A DNA stretch of 64,000 bases from Arthrobacter sp. SLBN-100 (GCF_006715305.1 NZ_VFMY01000001.1:2666001-2730000), one strand, 5' to 3'; shown: positions 1 to 10,542, numbered from the stretch's first letter. Program-made: numbers and translations. Notes: generated by a model from the letters alone, not told the origin.

Positions 1-817
1 GAAGTACAACCTGAAGGTCTGGGCCATCTCCAACCACCTCAAGGGCCAGGCCGTCTGCGATGACCCCATCGACTTCCGCCACGAAGCGATCGTCGGCGCC
101 AAGGTGTGGGGCGACGGGGACCCCGAAGGCGTCCGCCAGCGCGCCGCGGAGGAGATGAAGCACACCGCCCGGCTCGCCAAGGCACTCGGCGTGGACACCG
201 TCGTCGGCTTCACCGGATCCTCCATCTGGCAGTACGTCGCCATGTTCCCGCCCGTCCCGGAAAAGGTCATCGACTCCGGCTACCAGGACTTCGCCGACCG
301 CTGGAACCCCATCCTGGACGTCTTTGACGAGTGCGGCGTCCGCTTCGCCCACGAAGTCCACCCCTCCGAAATCGCCTACGACTACTGGACCACCGTCCGC
401 ACCCTCGAAGCGATCGGCCACCGCGAAGCGTTCGGCCTGAACTGGGACCCGTCCCACATGATGTGGCAGGGCATCGACCCCGTCTCCTTCATCTGGGACT
501 TCAAGGACCGGATCTACCACGTGGACTGCAAAGACACCAAGGTCCGCCAGACCGGCCGCAACACCGTCCTCGGCTCCCACCTGGCCTGGGGCGACCCCCG
601 CCGGGGCTGGGACTTCGTCTCCGCCGGCCGCGGCGACGTGCCCTGGGAAGCATCCTTCCGCGCCCTGTCCGCGATCGGCTACGACGGACCCATCAGCATC
701 GAATGGGAAGACGCCGGCATGGACCGCCTCCATGGGGCCCCTGAAGCCCTCGCTTCCCTCAAAAAGTTCGACTTCCCGCCGTCGAGCACGTCCTTTGATG
801 CCGCCTTCAAACAATGA
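1..817 (+). CDS. Sugar phosphate isomerase/epimerase, 3' part (5' end outside window)
   Basis: The reading frame is open from base 2, so the gene starts upstream of the window and only its last 271 codons are seen. The protein is an AP-endonuclease-2/xylose-isomerase-like TIM barrel. Candidate metal ligands typical of the family are visible in order: the Glu of AHEVHPSE, the Asp and His of NWDPSHMMW, the His of IYHVDCKD and the Glu near the end in SIEWED. Family members isomerise or epimerise keto-sugars or inositol derivatives in the cytoplasm; the substrate cannot be read from the sequence. The internal GTG at 104 is not a credible start because conserved-looking sequence continues upstream. 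The gene ends at 817 and no gene follows closely, so it is probably the last gene of its operon. Confidence 0.85.
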   Translation, partial: KYNLKVWAISNHLKGQAVCDDPIDFRHEAIVGAKVWGDGDPEGVRQRAAEEMKHTARLAKALGVDTVVGFTGSSIWQYVAMFPPVPEKVIDSGYQDFADRWNPILDVFDECGVRFAHEVHPSEIAYDYWTTVRTLEAIGHREAFGLNWDPSHMMWQGIDPVSFIWDFKDRIYHVDCKDTKVRQTGRNTVLGSHLAWGDPRRGWDFVSAGRGDVPWEASFRALSAIGYDGPISIEWEDAGMDRLHGAPEALASLKKFDFPPSSTSFDAAFKQ

Positions 818-1180
818 CCCGAGGGCACTTCGTGGTGACCGAAAGCCCGTGATATTAGCGTCTCGATGGTTACTCCGTCTTGAGCTACTAGTTGGCACCC
901 TGAGATCAGGAACGCGGCTCTTAGCCGTGCAGCAACCGAACTCATCCCGCCGTCGGCAGCTCGCAGGCACGACATCCTTGTGACACGAGATCGATCGGTC
1001 ACGCCAAATACACCGCGGCCTAATCCGGAAAGCAGTCCAGCGGCCAGGAGGCGGAACCAACCGCGAACGCACTGCCAAAACAGCACACGATGGACCATAA
1101 AAGACGAGGTCGACAACATCGGTAATACAACCCACGGGCCGGTCGACCTAGTAACCGGCCCGACCTAGTAAAGGAGACAT
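818..1180. other. Intergenic region without recognisable gene
   Basis: About 360 bases between the isomerase stop and the next plausible start. Short open frames on both strands lack ribosome binding sites and recognisable motifs. I see no RNA gene or strong hairpin here. Confidence 0.5.
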
Positions 1181-1477
1181 TTGTCCCACGATCATGCAGC
1201 GGAGTCCAGCGCAGTTTTCTCGCCAACCGGCGGCGACCTCTTCCCGCTCCCATCGCTTCCTCTTTCCCTTGAAGTCACGACTTTGGAGGAGTCCCAGAGC
1301 AGAGACGAAAAGCTTAACCGTGCCATCAGCAGACTTATACCCGCCGCTCTTCAACGCAGGCAGGGAATCCTGGTCATACAACGCGATCACGGCCAGTACA
1401 CTGTCCGCGTCGACCAAGAAGTGCCATTGGGCACAACTCGGGAGTCCCGCGAATGGGATCGTCCCAACGTGAACTAG
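1181..1477 (+). CDS. Small uncharacterised protein with TTG start
   Basis: This 98-residue ORF begins with TTG, but a strong AAAGGAGA ribosome binding site lies about 5-8 bases upstream (1170-1177), which decides the start. The product is soluble and charged, with no signal peptide or membrane segment. Its C-terminal half (QRRQGILVIQRDHGQYTVRV, then a VPLGTTRE stretch) reads like a real beta-rich small domain rather than a GC-rich shadow frame. The composition differs from the high-GC frames around it. I do not recognise the family. A broken HTH frame follows about 50 bases downstream. Function is unknown; the call rests on the RBS and protein-like sequence. Confidence 0.55.
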   Translation: MSHDHAAESSAVFSPTGGDLFPLPSLPLSLEVTTLEESQSRDEKLNRAISRLIPAALQRRQGILVIQRDHGQYTVRVDQEVPLGTTRESREWDRPNVN

Positions 1478-1525
1478 AGGACACGACAACTTGGTTTTCG
1501 TGACAAACAGCCTTTACCCAAGGGG

Positions 1526-1678
1526 GTGGATGTGCAGAACAGAGTACGTGATTTCCGCATCGCGGCCGGGATGTCGCAAGGGGAACTTACCGCCGCCCTG
1601 AGGTTTCGACCAGGTGCGAGCGGCTTGAGCACATGCTGTGCGGGTGCTCAGTCACGCTCATTCTGCCGACGTCACTGA
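1526..1678 (+). pseudogene. Remnant of an XRE-type HTH regulator
   Basis: From the GTG at 1526 (or 1532) the frame encodes VQNRVRDFRIAAGMSQGELT, which is the typical first helix and turn of small Cro/XRE DNA-binding proteins. After about 28 residues the similarity collapses, and the frame ends at a TGA near 1678 without the recognition helix or the rest of the domain. A one-base shift near 1600 gives a VS pair but no clear continuation. I infer a truncated or frameshifted regulator. An alternative is a chance open frame, though the MSQGEL motif makes that less likely. Confidence 0.4.
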
Positions 1679-1902
1679 ACAGGGTAAGCTACACCCCAAC
1701 CTGACGTCAGGCAGCCGCTTAAAAGCGTCAGAATAGGGTCGAAACCACGATTCCCAGTCACATCACCACAAACATCCTAAGTTTCAACCTGACACCTCCG
1801 GCGCCGGTGATGGAAGCGACAATCCAGACGATCCGAAGCAGCCAAGAAACCTAGAGCCGCTGCTCCCACACCGTCAGCTGGAGGCCAACAGTCCCCAAGG
1901 AA

Positions 1903-1943
1903 GTGTCGACGGCGGCACTCACTTCAGTGCCGCCGTCGAACAC
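1903..1943 (-). terminator. Hairpin terminator of the monooxygenase operon
   Basis: The arms 1907-1919 and 1926-1939 form a near-perfect GC-rich stem (TCGACGGCGGCACT type) with a 6-base loop, and GTG/ACAC extend it with one bulge. It starts right after the stop of the minus-strand gene that ends at 1944. No long T-run is visible, as is common in actinobacteria. Confidence 0.7.
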
Positions 1944-3287
1944 TCAAGAACGAACCGGCGTTTCCAGTCCAAGGTTTTCCCGGAGCGTGCTGCCCGCGTA
2001 CTCGGTGGGGTAAACACCGCGTTCCTGCAGCTCCGGCACCAGGTGGTTCACGATGTCGTCCAGGCCGGTGGGAACCAGCCACGGCGAGATGTTGAACCCG
2101 TCCACCGCCCCCACCCGGGTATACTCTGCCAACTGGTCCGCCACGGCCGTGTAGGACCCGGTGAAGGTGGCGTCCACCCGTGCAGTGCGCGAGGACACGA
2201 ACTGGCGGATGGACAAGCCCTTGTCCTTGGCCTCCGCCCGCCACTGGTCCGCCAACTGCCGGGCCTTGGCACCATGGAATCCGCTGCCGCGCGTCTCCGA
2301 GGTCTCCTCCACCACGGGATCGATCTCCGGCAGCGGCCCGTCGGGATCGTACTCGGACAGCTCGCGGCCCCAGAACTGCTCCAGGTACGCCACGGCCTGC
2401 TGCGGCCCGATCTGCAGGCTCCGCACCCACTCCTTCTTCTCCAACGCCTCGGCAGCCGTGGCCGCCAGGATGAACTCGCTGGCCGGCATGATCTGCACGG
2501 CGTTGGCCCCGCGGCCTGCCGCCAGCGAGCGCTCCACCAGGTCCTTGCGGAACTCCACGGCGTCGTCGAACTTCGGGTGGGCGGAGAAGATGACGTCCGC
2601 CTGGCGGGCGGCAAAGTCACGGCCCCCCGGGGAGTCGCCGGCCTGGAAGAGCACGGGCCGGTACTGGGCGCTGCGGGGCAGGCGCGGCGTGACGTCCACC
2701 GTGTAGTGCTGCCCTTCATGGAGCACCTGCCGTGCGGGCCCCGATGGTGTTTCCCAGGAATCCCAGATCCGCTTGGCAGTTTCGACGAACGCTTCGGCGT
2801 GCTTGTAGCGGTCGGCGTGGTCCAGGTATCCCCCGCGGCGGAAGTTCGCCCCGGTCCAGGCGTTGTCCGTGGTCACGATGTTCCACGCGGCGCGGCCCCC
2901 CGAGATCAGGTCAAGGGACGCAAGCCGGTGCGCCAGGTCGGCGGGATCGTTGTACGTGGTGTTCTGGGTGGCCACCAGCCCGATTTTTTTGGTCACCGAC
3001 GCGAGGGCGGCAAGCATGGTCTGCGCGTCCGGCCTGCCCACCACGTCCAGCGCGTGCGGGCGGCCCAGGTGCTCACGCAGCCGGAGTCCCTCGCCCAGGA
3101 AGAAGGCGGCGAACAGCCCGCGCTCGGCGGTCTGGGCAAGGCGGCGGAACGACTCGAAGTCGGTCTGGGAGCCGGATTCTGCAGCCTTCCAGATGGTGCC
3201 GGAGTTCACGCCCTGGAAGAAGATACCGAACTGGATCTTGCCCGTTGGCGTAAAGACCCCGGATTTAGCACGGTTGTGCTGAGTCAT
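1944..3287 (-). CDS. LLM-class flavin-dependent monooxygenase (NtaA/SnaA/DszA type)
   Basis: A 447-residue protein of the bacterial luciferase-like superfamily, of the nitrilotriacetate/desulfurisation monooxygenase subgroup. Family hallmarks are the early GIFFQGVNSGTIW segment, ALASVTKKIGLVATQNTTYN, the SLDLISGGRAAWNIVTT block near residues 130-145 and RYKHAEAFVETAKRIWDSW, all typical of enzymes that use reduced FMN from a separate reductase. The length fits the family. It is the last gene of an operon whose upstream members are a second LLM protein (10-base gap), a DUF1684 protein and an amino-acid ABC importer. The likely role is oxidative C-S or C-N bond cleavage of an imported compound; the exact substrate is inferred only from context. 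Confidence 0.88.
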   Translation of the reverse strand: MTQHNRAKSGVFTPTGKIQFGIFFQGVNSGTIWKAAESGSQTDFESFRRLAQTAERGLFAAFFLGEGLRLREHLGRPHALDVVGRPDAQTMLAALASVTKKIGLVATQNTTYNDPADLAHRLASLDLISGGRAAWNIVTTDNAWTGANFRRGGYLDHADRYKHAEAFVETAKRIWDSWETPSGPARQVLHEGQHYTVDVTPRLPRSAQYRPVLFQAGDSPGGRDFAARQADVIFSAHPKFDDAVEFRKDLVERSLAAGRGANAVQIMPASEFILAATAAEALEKKEWVRSLQIGPQQAVAYLEQFWGRELSEYDPDGPLPEIDPVVEETSETRGSGFHGAKARQLADQWRAEAKDKGLSIRQFVSSRTARVDATFTGSYTAVADQLAEYTRVGAVDGFNISPWLVPTGLDDIVNHLVPELQERGVYPTEYAGSTLRENLGLETPVRS

Positions 3288-3297
3288 GGTTTTTCCT

Positions 3298-4389
3298 TTA
3301 CTTTCCGGCGCCGGCGGCGGCGGCTGCGGCTCCGTAGCGGCTGGCCGGGCGCGTCAGCCCCAGCAGGTCACGGAAGGTGCCGTCCTGCACAGGCGGCCGA
3401 AGGGCGCCCCTGCGCCGAAGCTCGGGCAGAACCAGCCGGGAAAGCTCGTCCAGCTCCAAGGCGAGCGACGCCGGGTGGAGGCGCACGCCGTCGGCCTCCT
3501 CCAGGAGCGATTCCAGGAGGTCCATGAGGCCTTCAGCAGTGCCGGCATATTGTGCGCGGCCGCCGTCCAACCCGCCCGAACGCTCGGCTGCTGCCTGCCC
3601 ACGGGAGTGCAGGACGACGTCGAGCTCGGCGATCACTGCCACGGAAGCACCAACCCGGGCACGCACGTCGCGCACCTCGGCTGCGAGCAGTTCAGGCGTC
3701 GGCGCGGTGACCAGTACAGCGTCAACGGCATCGGCCGGAATCTGTCCCTCGCCCACCAGCGACGCAGCGGCAAGGACCGGCAGCTGTCCCTGCAGCGGCC
3801 TCGGGATGATGGAGGGGCCCTTCACCGAGTAGGCAGGGCCGGCGAAATCGGCCGGAGTTTCGAACTCCGCATAGTGCAGCTTGTCCACGTCGATGTAGCG
3901 GCCGGTGGCGACGTCGCGGATCACGGCGTCGTCCTCCCACGAGTCCCACAGCCGCCGGGACACCTCGATGGACGCCTCGGCTTCCTGCGCGAGCGCCTCA
4001 CCGCTAACTGAAGAACGTCCGACGGCGGCAGCCCCCTCGGGTGATTCCGCTGCGGTGGCGATCCACCCCGCCCGGCCGCCGGACACATAGTCCAGGCTCG
4101 CGAGCTGGGTGGAGACGTGGAACGGTTCGGTGTAGACGGTGTCCACTTCGGGGACCAGGGCGATGGTGCGGGTCGCCGGTCCGGCGTAGGCCGCACGCTG
4201 CAGCGCGTTGGCCCGGCCCTGAACCGGCGCGTCGGTGAAGGTGGCGGCGTGGAACCCGGCGGACTCGGCCGCAAGGACGGCTTCGCCGAGGCTCGCGAAG
4301 TGCCCGCCATCCCAGCCGGCGCCGTCGAGCTCGATGGCAAGGAACCCTGCCGGGCTTGTTGAAGGCACGGGTGTTTCAGAGGTGCTCAC
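3298..4389 (-). CDS. LLM-class flavin-dependent oxidoreductase, short paralogue
   Basis: A 363-residue luciferase-like protein, clearly shorter than the neighbouring monooxygenase. It keeps the start FLAIELDGAGW, the RTIALVPEVDTVYTEPFHVS strand, the SLDYVSGGRAGW motif and the EVSRRLWDSWEDDAV helix, and then diverges and ends in a low-complexity Ala/Gly tail. Proteins of this type are often encoded beside the NtaA/SnaA-type enzyme and may be a second monooxygenase or a partner subunit. Its start overlaps the DUF1684 stop by 4 bases (ATGA), so translation is probably coupled. A dedicated flavin reductase is not seen nearby. Confidence 0.82.
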   Translation of the reverse strand: MSTSETPVPSTSPAGFLAIELDGAGWDGGHFASLGEAVLAAESAGFHAATFTDAPVQGRANALQRAAYAGPATRTIALVPEVDTVYTEPFHVSTQLASLDYVSGGRAGWIATAAESPEGAAAVGRSSVSGEALAQEAEASIEVSRRLWDSWEDDAVIRDVATGRYIDVDKLHYAEFETPADFAGPAYSVKGPSIIPRPLQGQLPVLAAASLVGEGQIPADAVDAVLVTAPTPELLAAEVRDVRARVGASVAVIAELDVVLHSRGQAAAERSGGLDGGRAQYAGTAEGLMDLLESLLEEADGVRLHPASLALELDELSRLVLPELRRRGALRPPVQDGTFRDLLGLTRPASRYGAAAAAAGAGK

Positions 4390-5222
4390 TGCTGGTCCTG
4401 ACGTTCGTAGGGAATCTTTTCGCCGGCCTCGATGGCCACGGGCAGCCGGTTTTCCGCCGGCGGCAGCGGGCAGGTGGCGAGGTCTGTGTAGGCGCAGGGC
4501 AGGTTCACGGCCCGGTTGAAGTCGAGTTCCGCGGACCCGTCCGCAGCGGGCACCACGGACAGCGAGCGGTTGGCCGCGTACGTGGTCCTGCCGGAGGTCT
4601 GGTCCGTGAACAGGACGGAGAGCGAGCCCGGGGCGTGCCCGTTGAATGCTGTCAGCGCCAGCTCCTGGCCGGCCAGCTTGAAGCGGATCTCGCCCGGCGC
4701 CTCGTAGACATGCTGGATGCCTTCGACGGCGGCACCCACCGTGGTGGAGCGGGGCACCTCGAACGGCACAAAGGTTCCACGGACGGCGTATGCAGCATCC
4801 GGTGAGTAGGCTGGCGTGCCCTGGTATTCCCGCAGCAGCCCGTGCTCCGGATTCCGTGGCCGCACAATGTATTCGCCGCCGCGCTTGGCCACCTCGATGA
4901 CGGTGTCGCCGGAGGTTAGGTTGATGCCGCCGCGCTCCTCGATGGGACCGAATTCCAGCACGGCCCCGGCGGCGGTGCTCAGCTCCTGCCCGTCCCGCTG
5001 CAGGCTTTCGCCCGGTTCGAGGACTACGCGGACGACGTCGGCCTCAACACTCCAGGTGCCGGGGGCACCTTCCAGCCGGGCGGCTTCGCTGCCCAGCCAG
5101 TGCAGGTGGGTGACCGCCAGGAAGCCGTGCGGGTGCGCGCGCTGGCGTTCGTGGGCTGCATGCCATTCCTGCCAGTCGGCTTCGAAGGCTTCGAGGGCGG
5201 TCCCAGCGTGCGTTGCGTTCAT
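4386..5222 (-). CDS. DUF1684 domain protein
   Basis: A 278-residue soluble protein. Family signatures are visible: FLAVTHLHWLGSEAARLEG near the N-terminus, a TSGRTTYAANRSLSV block, and the C-terminal DFNRAVNLPCAYTDLATCPL followed by PPAENRLPVAIEAGEK. DUF1684 has no established biochemical activity. The gene overlaps both neighbours by 4 bases, upstream the solute-binding protein and downstream an LLM monooxygenase, so it is part of the same transcript. I infer an accessory role in handling the imported substrate. No signal peptide or membrane segment is apparent. Confidence 0.85.
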   Translation of the reverse strand: MNATHAGTALEAFEADWQEWHAAHERQRAHPHGFLAVTHLHWLGSEAARLEGAPGTWSVEADVVRVVLEPGESLQRDGQELSTAAGAVLEFGPIEERGGINLTSGDTVIEVAKRGGEYIVRPRNPEHGLLREYQGTPAYSPDAAYAVRGTFVPFEVPRSTTVGAAVEGIQHVYEAPGEIRFKLAGQELALTAFNGHAPGSLSVLFTDQTSGRTTYAANRSLSVVPAADGSAELDFNRAVNLPCAYTDLATCPLPPAENRLPVAIEAGEKIPYERQDQQ

Positions 5223-6265
5223 GACGTCTTTCCAGTCTGGGTGGCCGTGGCCTGGGAAGCCGCGAAGCTTTCCTCGGTGATGGTCTCGGACTCCGGCAGC
5301 GCCTCCTCGGACAGGCCCCAGCGCTCCAGCACCTGGGCGTAGGAGCCATCCTCGATGGCGGAGTTCAGGGCTTCGGTGATCACCGGCGCCAGGCCGTTGC
5401 CCCGCAGGGTAGTGGCGGCCACGAGGGTTTCGGACGGCCAGCCGGCGTTGACCTTGCCCACCACCTTCAGGTCGTCACGGGTGTTTTCCCGGTACACCGT
5501 GGACGGATAGGGCGCGATGTTCAGGTCGGTGCGGCCGGAGGACAGGGCCAGGATGGTGTCCGCATCGGAGGAGTAGTACTGCAGGGTGGCCGGGGCCTTG
5601 CCCTTGCCTTCGAGCTCCTTGTTCCAGGCCAGCAGGATCTTTTCCTGGTTGGTTCCGGAGCCCACGGACACCTTCAGCCCGGAGATGTCGTCTGCGCCCT
5701 TGATGTCGTAGCTGGCCGATTTCTTGGCTTCGAAGCCCATAAAGGCCGTGCGGTAGCTGGCAAAGTCGAACAGCTTCACCCGGTCCTTGTTCACGCCCAC
5801 GTTGGAAAACACAGCTTCGAAGTCGCCCGACTGGGTCTTCAGCGGCCAGTTCTCCCAGGACGTCACCTGCACGTCCAGCTCCAGGCCCAGCTTGTCCGCC
5901 ACCAGCTGCGCGATATCCAGCTCCGACCCAATGGGAGTTTTATCGTCGGTGGCGTGGAAGGACAGCGGGATGGAGCCGGCGGTGGTGGCGATGGTCAGCT
6001 TGCCGTCCTTGCCAATCAGTTCGGGGACCTTGGCTGCGAGCGCCGCGTCCTTCTCTGCGCGGATGCGCTGCTGGTCCGGCGAGGTGTTGTAGACGACGCC
6101 GTTGCGCGCCGCCGTCGTCTGGGCAGCGCCGCCGGAAGCTGCGGCTGTGGCGCCGGGATCAGCGCACCCGGCCAGCGCAGCAGTTCCAAGAAGTACGACG
6201 GCGGGCAGCGCCGCCAGGGTGCCCGCGCGGCCGGAGCGGCGGGAAAGTCGGGTGGGAAGTGCCAT
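5219..6265 (-). CDS. Amino-acid-type ABC transporter substrate-binding lipoprotein
   Basis: A 348-residue family 3 solute-binding protein. The N-terminus has twin arginines, a hydrophobic stretch and a lipobox LAGC (Cys about residue 34), so it should be anchored outside the membrane. Domain hallmarks include GSELDIAQLVADKLGLELDV, the SGLKVSVGSGTNQEKIL hinge region and ALSSGRTDLNIAPYPSTVY. Polar-amino-acid and sulfur-amino-acid binders have this fold. The ATPase and permease genes lie directly upstream in the same operon (11-base gap to the ATPase), giving a complete importer. Confidence 0.9.
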   Translation of the reverse strand: MALPTRLSRRSGRAGTLAALPAVVLLGTAALAGCADPGATAAASGGAAQTTAARNGVVYNTSPDQQRIRAEKDAALAAKVPELIGKDGKLTIATTAGSIPLSFHATDDKTPIGSELDIAQLVADKLGLELDVQVTSWENWPLKTQSGDFEAVFSNVGVNKDRVKLFDFASYRTAFMGFEAKKSASYDIKGADDISGLKVSVGSGTNQEKILLAWNKELEGKGKAPATLQYYSSDADTILALSSGRTDLNIAPYPSTVYRENTRDDLKVVGKVNAGWPSETLVAATTLRGNGLAPVITEALNSAIEDGSYAQVLERWGLSEEALPESETITEESFAASQATATQTGKTS

Positions 6266-6276
6266 GGGGGAATCCT

Positions 6277-7115
<839 letters not shown>

Positions 7116-7119
<4 letters not shown>

Positions 7120-8303
7120 CGGGCGCTCCTTGCGTCGTTGGCCACGGCGTGGGTGGCGAAGAATTTGCGGGCCTTCTGCAGGGGTGTCAGCGGCAGGTTC
7201 CGCACCGCGCCCTTTGAGTAGTGCCGTTCGATGTAGTACTGGAAGACGCTGAGCACCGACGTGATCACTACGTACCAGAGGGTGGCCACCAGCAGCAGCG
7301 GGAGGACCTGCTGCGTGCGGTTGTAGATGACCTGCACGGTGTAGAACAGCTCGGAGTAGGCGAGGACGTAGACAATGGAGGTGCCCTTCACGAGGCCGAT
7401 GATCTCGTTGAACGCGGTGGGCAGGATGGCCCGCATGGCCTGTGGCAGGACGATCCGGGTGGACCTGCGCCAGGCCGGGATGCCCAGGGCGGCCGCGGCT
7501 TCAAGCTGGCCCTGGTCCACCGAGAGGATGCCGCCGCGGATGATTTCGGCGGAGTAGGCTGCCTGGTTCAGCGTCAGGCCCAGCACTGCGGCCGCAAACT
7601 GGCTGATCAGCGTGGTGGTCTGCACCTCGAAGAACCGGACGTCGGTGAACGGGATGCCCAGGGAGATCTTTTCGTACAGGTAGCCCAGGTTGTACCAAAG
7701 CAACATCTGGACCAGCAGGGGTGTGGACCGGAAGATCCAGGAGAAGGTCCAGGACACCGAGACCAGCAGCGGCGACGCGGACAGCCGCATCAGCGCCAGG
7801 ATGAACCCCAGCACGAAGCCGAGGATCCCTGAGATCGCGGTCAGCTTCAGGGTCTCCAGCAACCCGGCGATGACGGACTGCGCGGTGAACCACTGTGCCA
7901 CAACACCCCATTCCCAGCGGGGGTTGGTGGCAAGCGACCAGGCGACTGCCACTACGCCGAGGGCCACAGCTGCTGTGCCCACCCAGCGCCAGGGGTGCTT
8001 CGCCGCCACCACCCGGTAGGCGGAGTAATCCGTGGCCACCCGGGCGCTTCCGCCTTCCGGCGGGACCCCGGCCGGGCCGGAAGCGGTGGTTTCCTCAGGA
8101 GCGGCCGTTTCCGCAGAAGTCGCAGCCCCTGCAGTCACGGGTTCGGCAGTCACGGGTTCGGCAATCGCAGACCCCGTAGTAACGGTGACTGAAGTAGCGC
8201 CGCTGGCAGTGACGGGCCCGCCAGCAACGGCGTCCGGTGCCGCGCCGGCAGCCGACCGTGCTGACGTTGTTGACTGCGCCGCGGTAGTTGCTGCTGAACT
8301 CAT
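7116..8303 (-). CDS. Amino-acid-type ABC transporter permease with long N-terminal tail
   Basis: I place the start at the ATG at 8303 (product [10 protein letters not shown]..., 395 residues) because an AGGTGG ribosome binding site lies just upstream; an open frame continues to 8360 without such support. About 95 residues of Ala/Thr/Pro-rich sequence, including a doubled EPVTA motif from a 15-bp tandem repeat, precede the first membrane segment ([18 protein letters not shown]). The core is a HisM/GlnP-type permease with about five membrane helices and the EAA loop around [20 protein letters not shown]. This single permease could form a homodimer with the ATPase. It is the first gene of the minus-strand operon and faces a divergent gene across 262 bases. 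Confidence 0.9.
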
Positions 8304-8565
8304 GCGCCACCTCGCTTCTCTGGTTGGGCCGGGACTGTTTGACCCGGTTGCTGGCTGCAAATCTAGGACCGGCCGGAATGGGGCAGCAAGGCGGCAAGTT
8401 GCATAACTTCACCGGAGTTCGCACAGCGTCATGAGTCGGCTTTTTGCGTCTGTTGACGGGATGTGACGCGGAGTTAACGGCTGTGACCAGGCCCTCGACC
8501 GCCGTCGGAACCGCTGCCTAGCATGGGCACTCCAGCCGCCCCTTCCGCCGCTACCAGGAGCACCC
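8304..8565. promoter_or_regulatory. Divergent promoter region between importer operon and FAD-protein gene
   Basis: A 262-base gap between two divergent transcription units, so it must hold both promoters. For the plus-strand gene a CAGGAG ribosome binding site lies just before the ATG at 8566, and TAGCAT (about 8518) is a possible -10 preceded at 18 bases by TCGACC. I could not identify a convincing operator. Confidence 0.45.
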
Positions 8566-10539
8566 ATGCCAGCGAACATCCCGGCCGTCGTCTTCATCGG
8601 CGGCGGACCCCGCACGGCCGGAGTGCTCGAGCGGATTGCCGCCAACCGTCCCGGGCTGTTCGGCCGGCCGCTGGAGATCCACGTGGTTGAGCCGCACGTT
8701 CCGGGCTCGGGCCGCATCTGGCGCTACGACCAGCACCCTGGCCTCCTGCTCAATTCCATGGCAGCGGACATCACCATGTTCACCGATCCTTCGGTGGCCT
8801 GCGAGGGCCCGGCCAGCCAAGGTCCGAGCCTGGCCGAATGGGCAGCGGGCGTGATGGACGGGTCCATCACGGACGTCCCGGACTTTCCCCGCGCCCTGCA
8901 CGAACAGCTCCGTTCGCTCACCGGCACCACCTTCCCCAGCCGCCAGCTGCAAAGCCAGTACCTGGAGTGGTTCTTCCGGCGGGCAGCCAGGTCCCTGGGG
9001 CCCGCCGTCACGGTCCACCGGACCACGGCGCTGGCCATTAGGCCTGCGGCTGATGTTGCTTCCACGGCCGGTCCCGCCGGCAGCCCTTCCGCATACCTCG
9101 TGGAGCTGGCTAACAGCCGGACCCTGCGGGCCGACGTCGTCGTCACTGCCCTGGGCCACACTGACTCCCGTCCGGATGCCTCCTCTGCCGCCTGGACCGA
9201 CTTCGCCGGACGGCACGGCGGGTACCATGCGGCACCGAGCTACACCACCGACGTCGACTACTCACCCATCGCCCCCGGCCAGGACGTTATCGTGACCGGC
9301 ATGGGCTTGGCCTTCGTTGACCTGCTGGTCCTCCTGATGGAAGGCCGCGGCGGGCGGTTCGTTGAAACGCCCGACGGCGGGCTTCGCTACCTTCCGTCGG
9401 GCAGGGAACCAAGGCTGTGGGCAGGGTCGCGCCGGGGAGTGCCCTACCACTCGAAAATTTCAGCAACGCTGCGGGGCGAGGCGCCGGGGCCGCTGCGGTT
9501 CTTTACCGGGGCCGCCGTGGATGCCCTGCTGGCGCGGCACGGAGAACTGGATTTCCGCCGGGACCTGTGGCCGCTGATCGCCAAGGAGGCCGGGTACGGC
9601 TACTACCGTGAGCTGCTGACCGGGAGCTCCCCCCGGGCCGCCATGGGCTGGGACGAATTCGCCGCCCGCTACTCCGGCCTGGACTGGTACAGCCCCGCCC
9701 GGGAGGAACTCGTGGCCGCTGCCGTTCCGGACGCCGGCCTGCACCTTGATCTCGAGCGGCTTGACCGCCCCTTCGCCGGGCATCGCTTTGCCGGCCATGA
9801 GGAGGTGCAGGATGCTGTGGTTGGGTACATCGAGCACGATCTTGCCCTCCGGGACAGCCCAGACCATCCCGAGACGCTGGCCCTGTTCCTCGCCCTGCTC
9901 CACGTTTATATGGAAGTGGGCCGTGTGGTCCCGCCGGAGCGCCTCAATGCCAGGTCGCAGCAGACGGTCCACGGCTGGTGGCATGGGTTCTTCAGCTTTG
10001 TGGACTCCGGGCCGCCGCCCCACCGCCTGCGCCAAATGCTGGCCCTGCACCGCGCCGGGCTGCTGCACTTCCTCGGCCCGGATCTTGAGGTGACCACGGA
10101 CGAGTCCACGGGCCTGTTCCACGGCAGCTCGCCGCGCTCCGGTACGTCCGTGGCAGCGAAGGCCCTGATCGAAGCGCGCCTGCCGTCGCCCACGGTGGCG
10201 CGGTCGCTGAACCCGCTGCTTGGGTCACTGCATAAGACGGGCCTGGGCGCTGAGCAGCAGCTGCTGACCGCGGATGGGATCCATTCCACGGGCAAACTCC
10301 TGATCTCGGCCGGGCACCAGCTCGTGAACGCCGAAGGAGTGCCGCAGCCCGGGATCTTCGGCGTCGGCCCGGGGACCTCCGGCTGGGGCGCCGGCGCGTT
10401 CGCCCGGCCGGGGACCAATGCTGCGCCCTTCCGTGAGAATGATGCCCTGGCCCGGAGCATCCTCAACAGCGCCCGTGGCGTCCCCGCACAACAGTCCGCC
10501 ACACTGTCCACAGAACCAGCCGCCGTCGGAAAGAACTGA
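8566..10539 (+). CDS. FAD/NAD(P)-binding protein (NAD_binding_9 type)
   Basis: A 657-residue protein whose first 30 residues form a Rossmann dinucleotide fold (VVFIGGGPRTAGVLERIA). A second nucleotide-binding strand appears near residue 245 (QDVIVTGMGLAFVDLLVLLM), and a C-terminal GVGPGTSGWGAGAFARPGTN segment follows. These features match the large FAD/NAD(P)-binding proteins often found next to LLM monooxygenases and GNAT proteins in actinobacteria. Such proteins may supply reduced flavin or act as monooxygenases; their chemistry is not settled. The start ATG has a CAGGAG site. The GNAT gene follows after 3 bases. Confidence 0.85.
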   Translation: MPANIPAVVFIGGGPRTAGVLERIAANRPGLFGRPLEIHVVEPHVPGSGRIWRYDQHPGLLLNSMAADITMFTDPSVACEGPASQGPSLAEWAAGVMDGSITDVPDFPRALHEQLRSLTGTTFPSRQLQSQYLEWFFRRAARSLGPAVTVHRTTALAIRPAADVASTAGPAGSPSAYLVELANSRTLRADVVVTALGHTDSRPDASSAAWTDFAGRHGGYHAAPSYTTDVDYSPIAPGQDVIVTGMGLAFVDLLVLLMEGRGGRFVETPDGGLRYLPSGREPRLWAGSRRGVPYHSKISATLRGEAPGPLRFFTGAAVDALLARHGELDFRRDLWPLIAKEAGYGYYRELLTGSSPRAAMGWDEFAARYSGLDWYSPAREELVAAAVPDAGLHLDLERLDRPFAGHRFAGHEEVQDAVVGYIEHDLALRDSPDHPETLALFLALLHVYMEVGRVVPPERLNARSQQTVHGWWHGFFSFVDSGPPPHRLRQMLALHRAGLLHFLGPDLEVTTDESTGLFHGSSPRSGTSVAAKALIEARLPSPTVARSLNPLLGSLHKTGLGAEQQLLTADGIHSTGKLLISAGHQLVNAEGVPQPGIFGVGPGTSGWGAGAFARPGTNAAPFRENDALARSILNSARGVPAQQSATLSTEPAAVGKN

Positions 10540-10542
10540 ACC

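Noticed and set aside
2043..3527. A 494-codon open frame antisense to the LLM monooxygenase
   Set aside because: Same high-GC antisense effect; no RBS and a Pro/Arg/Gly-rich composition without motifs.
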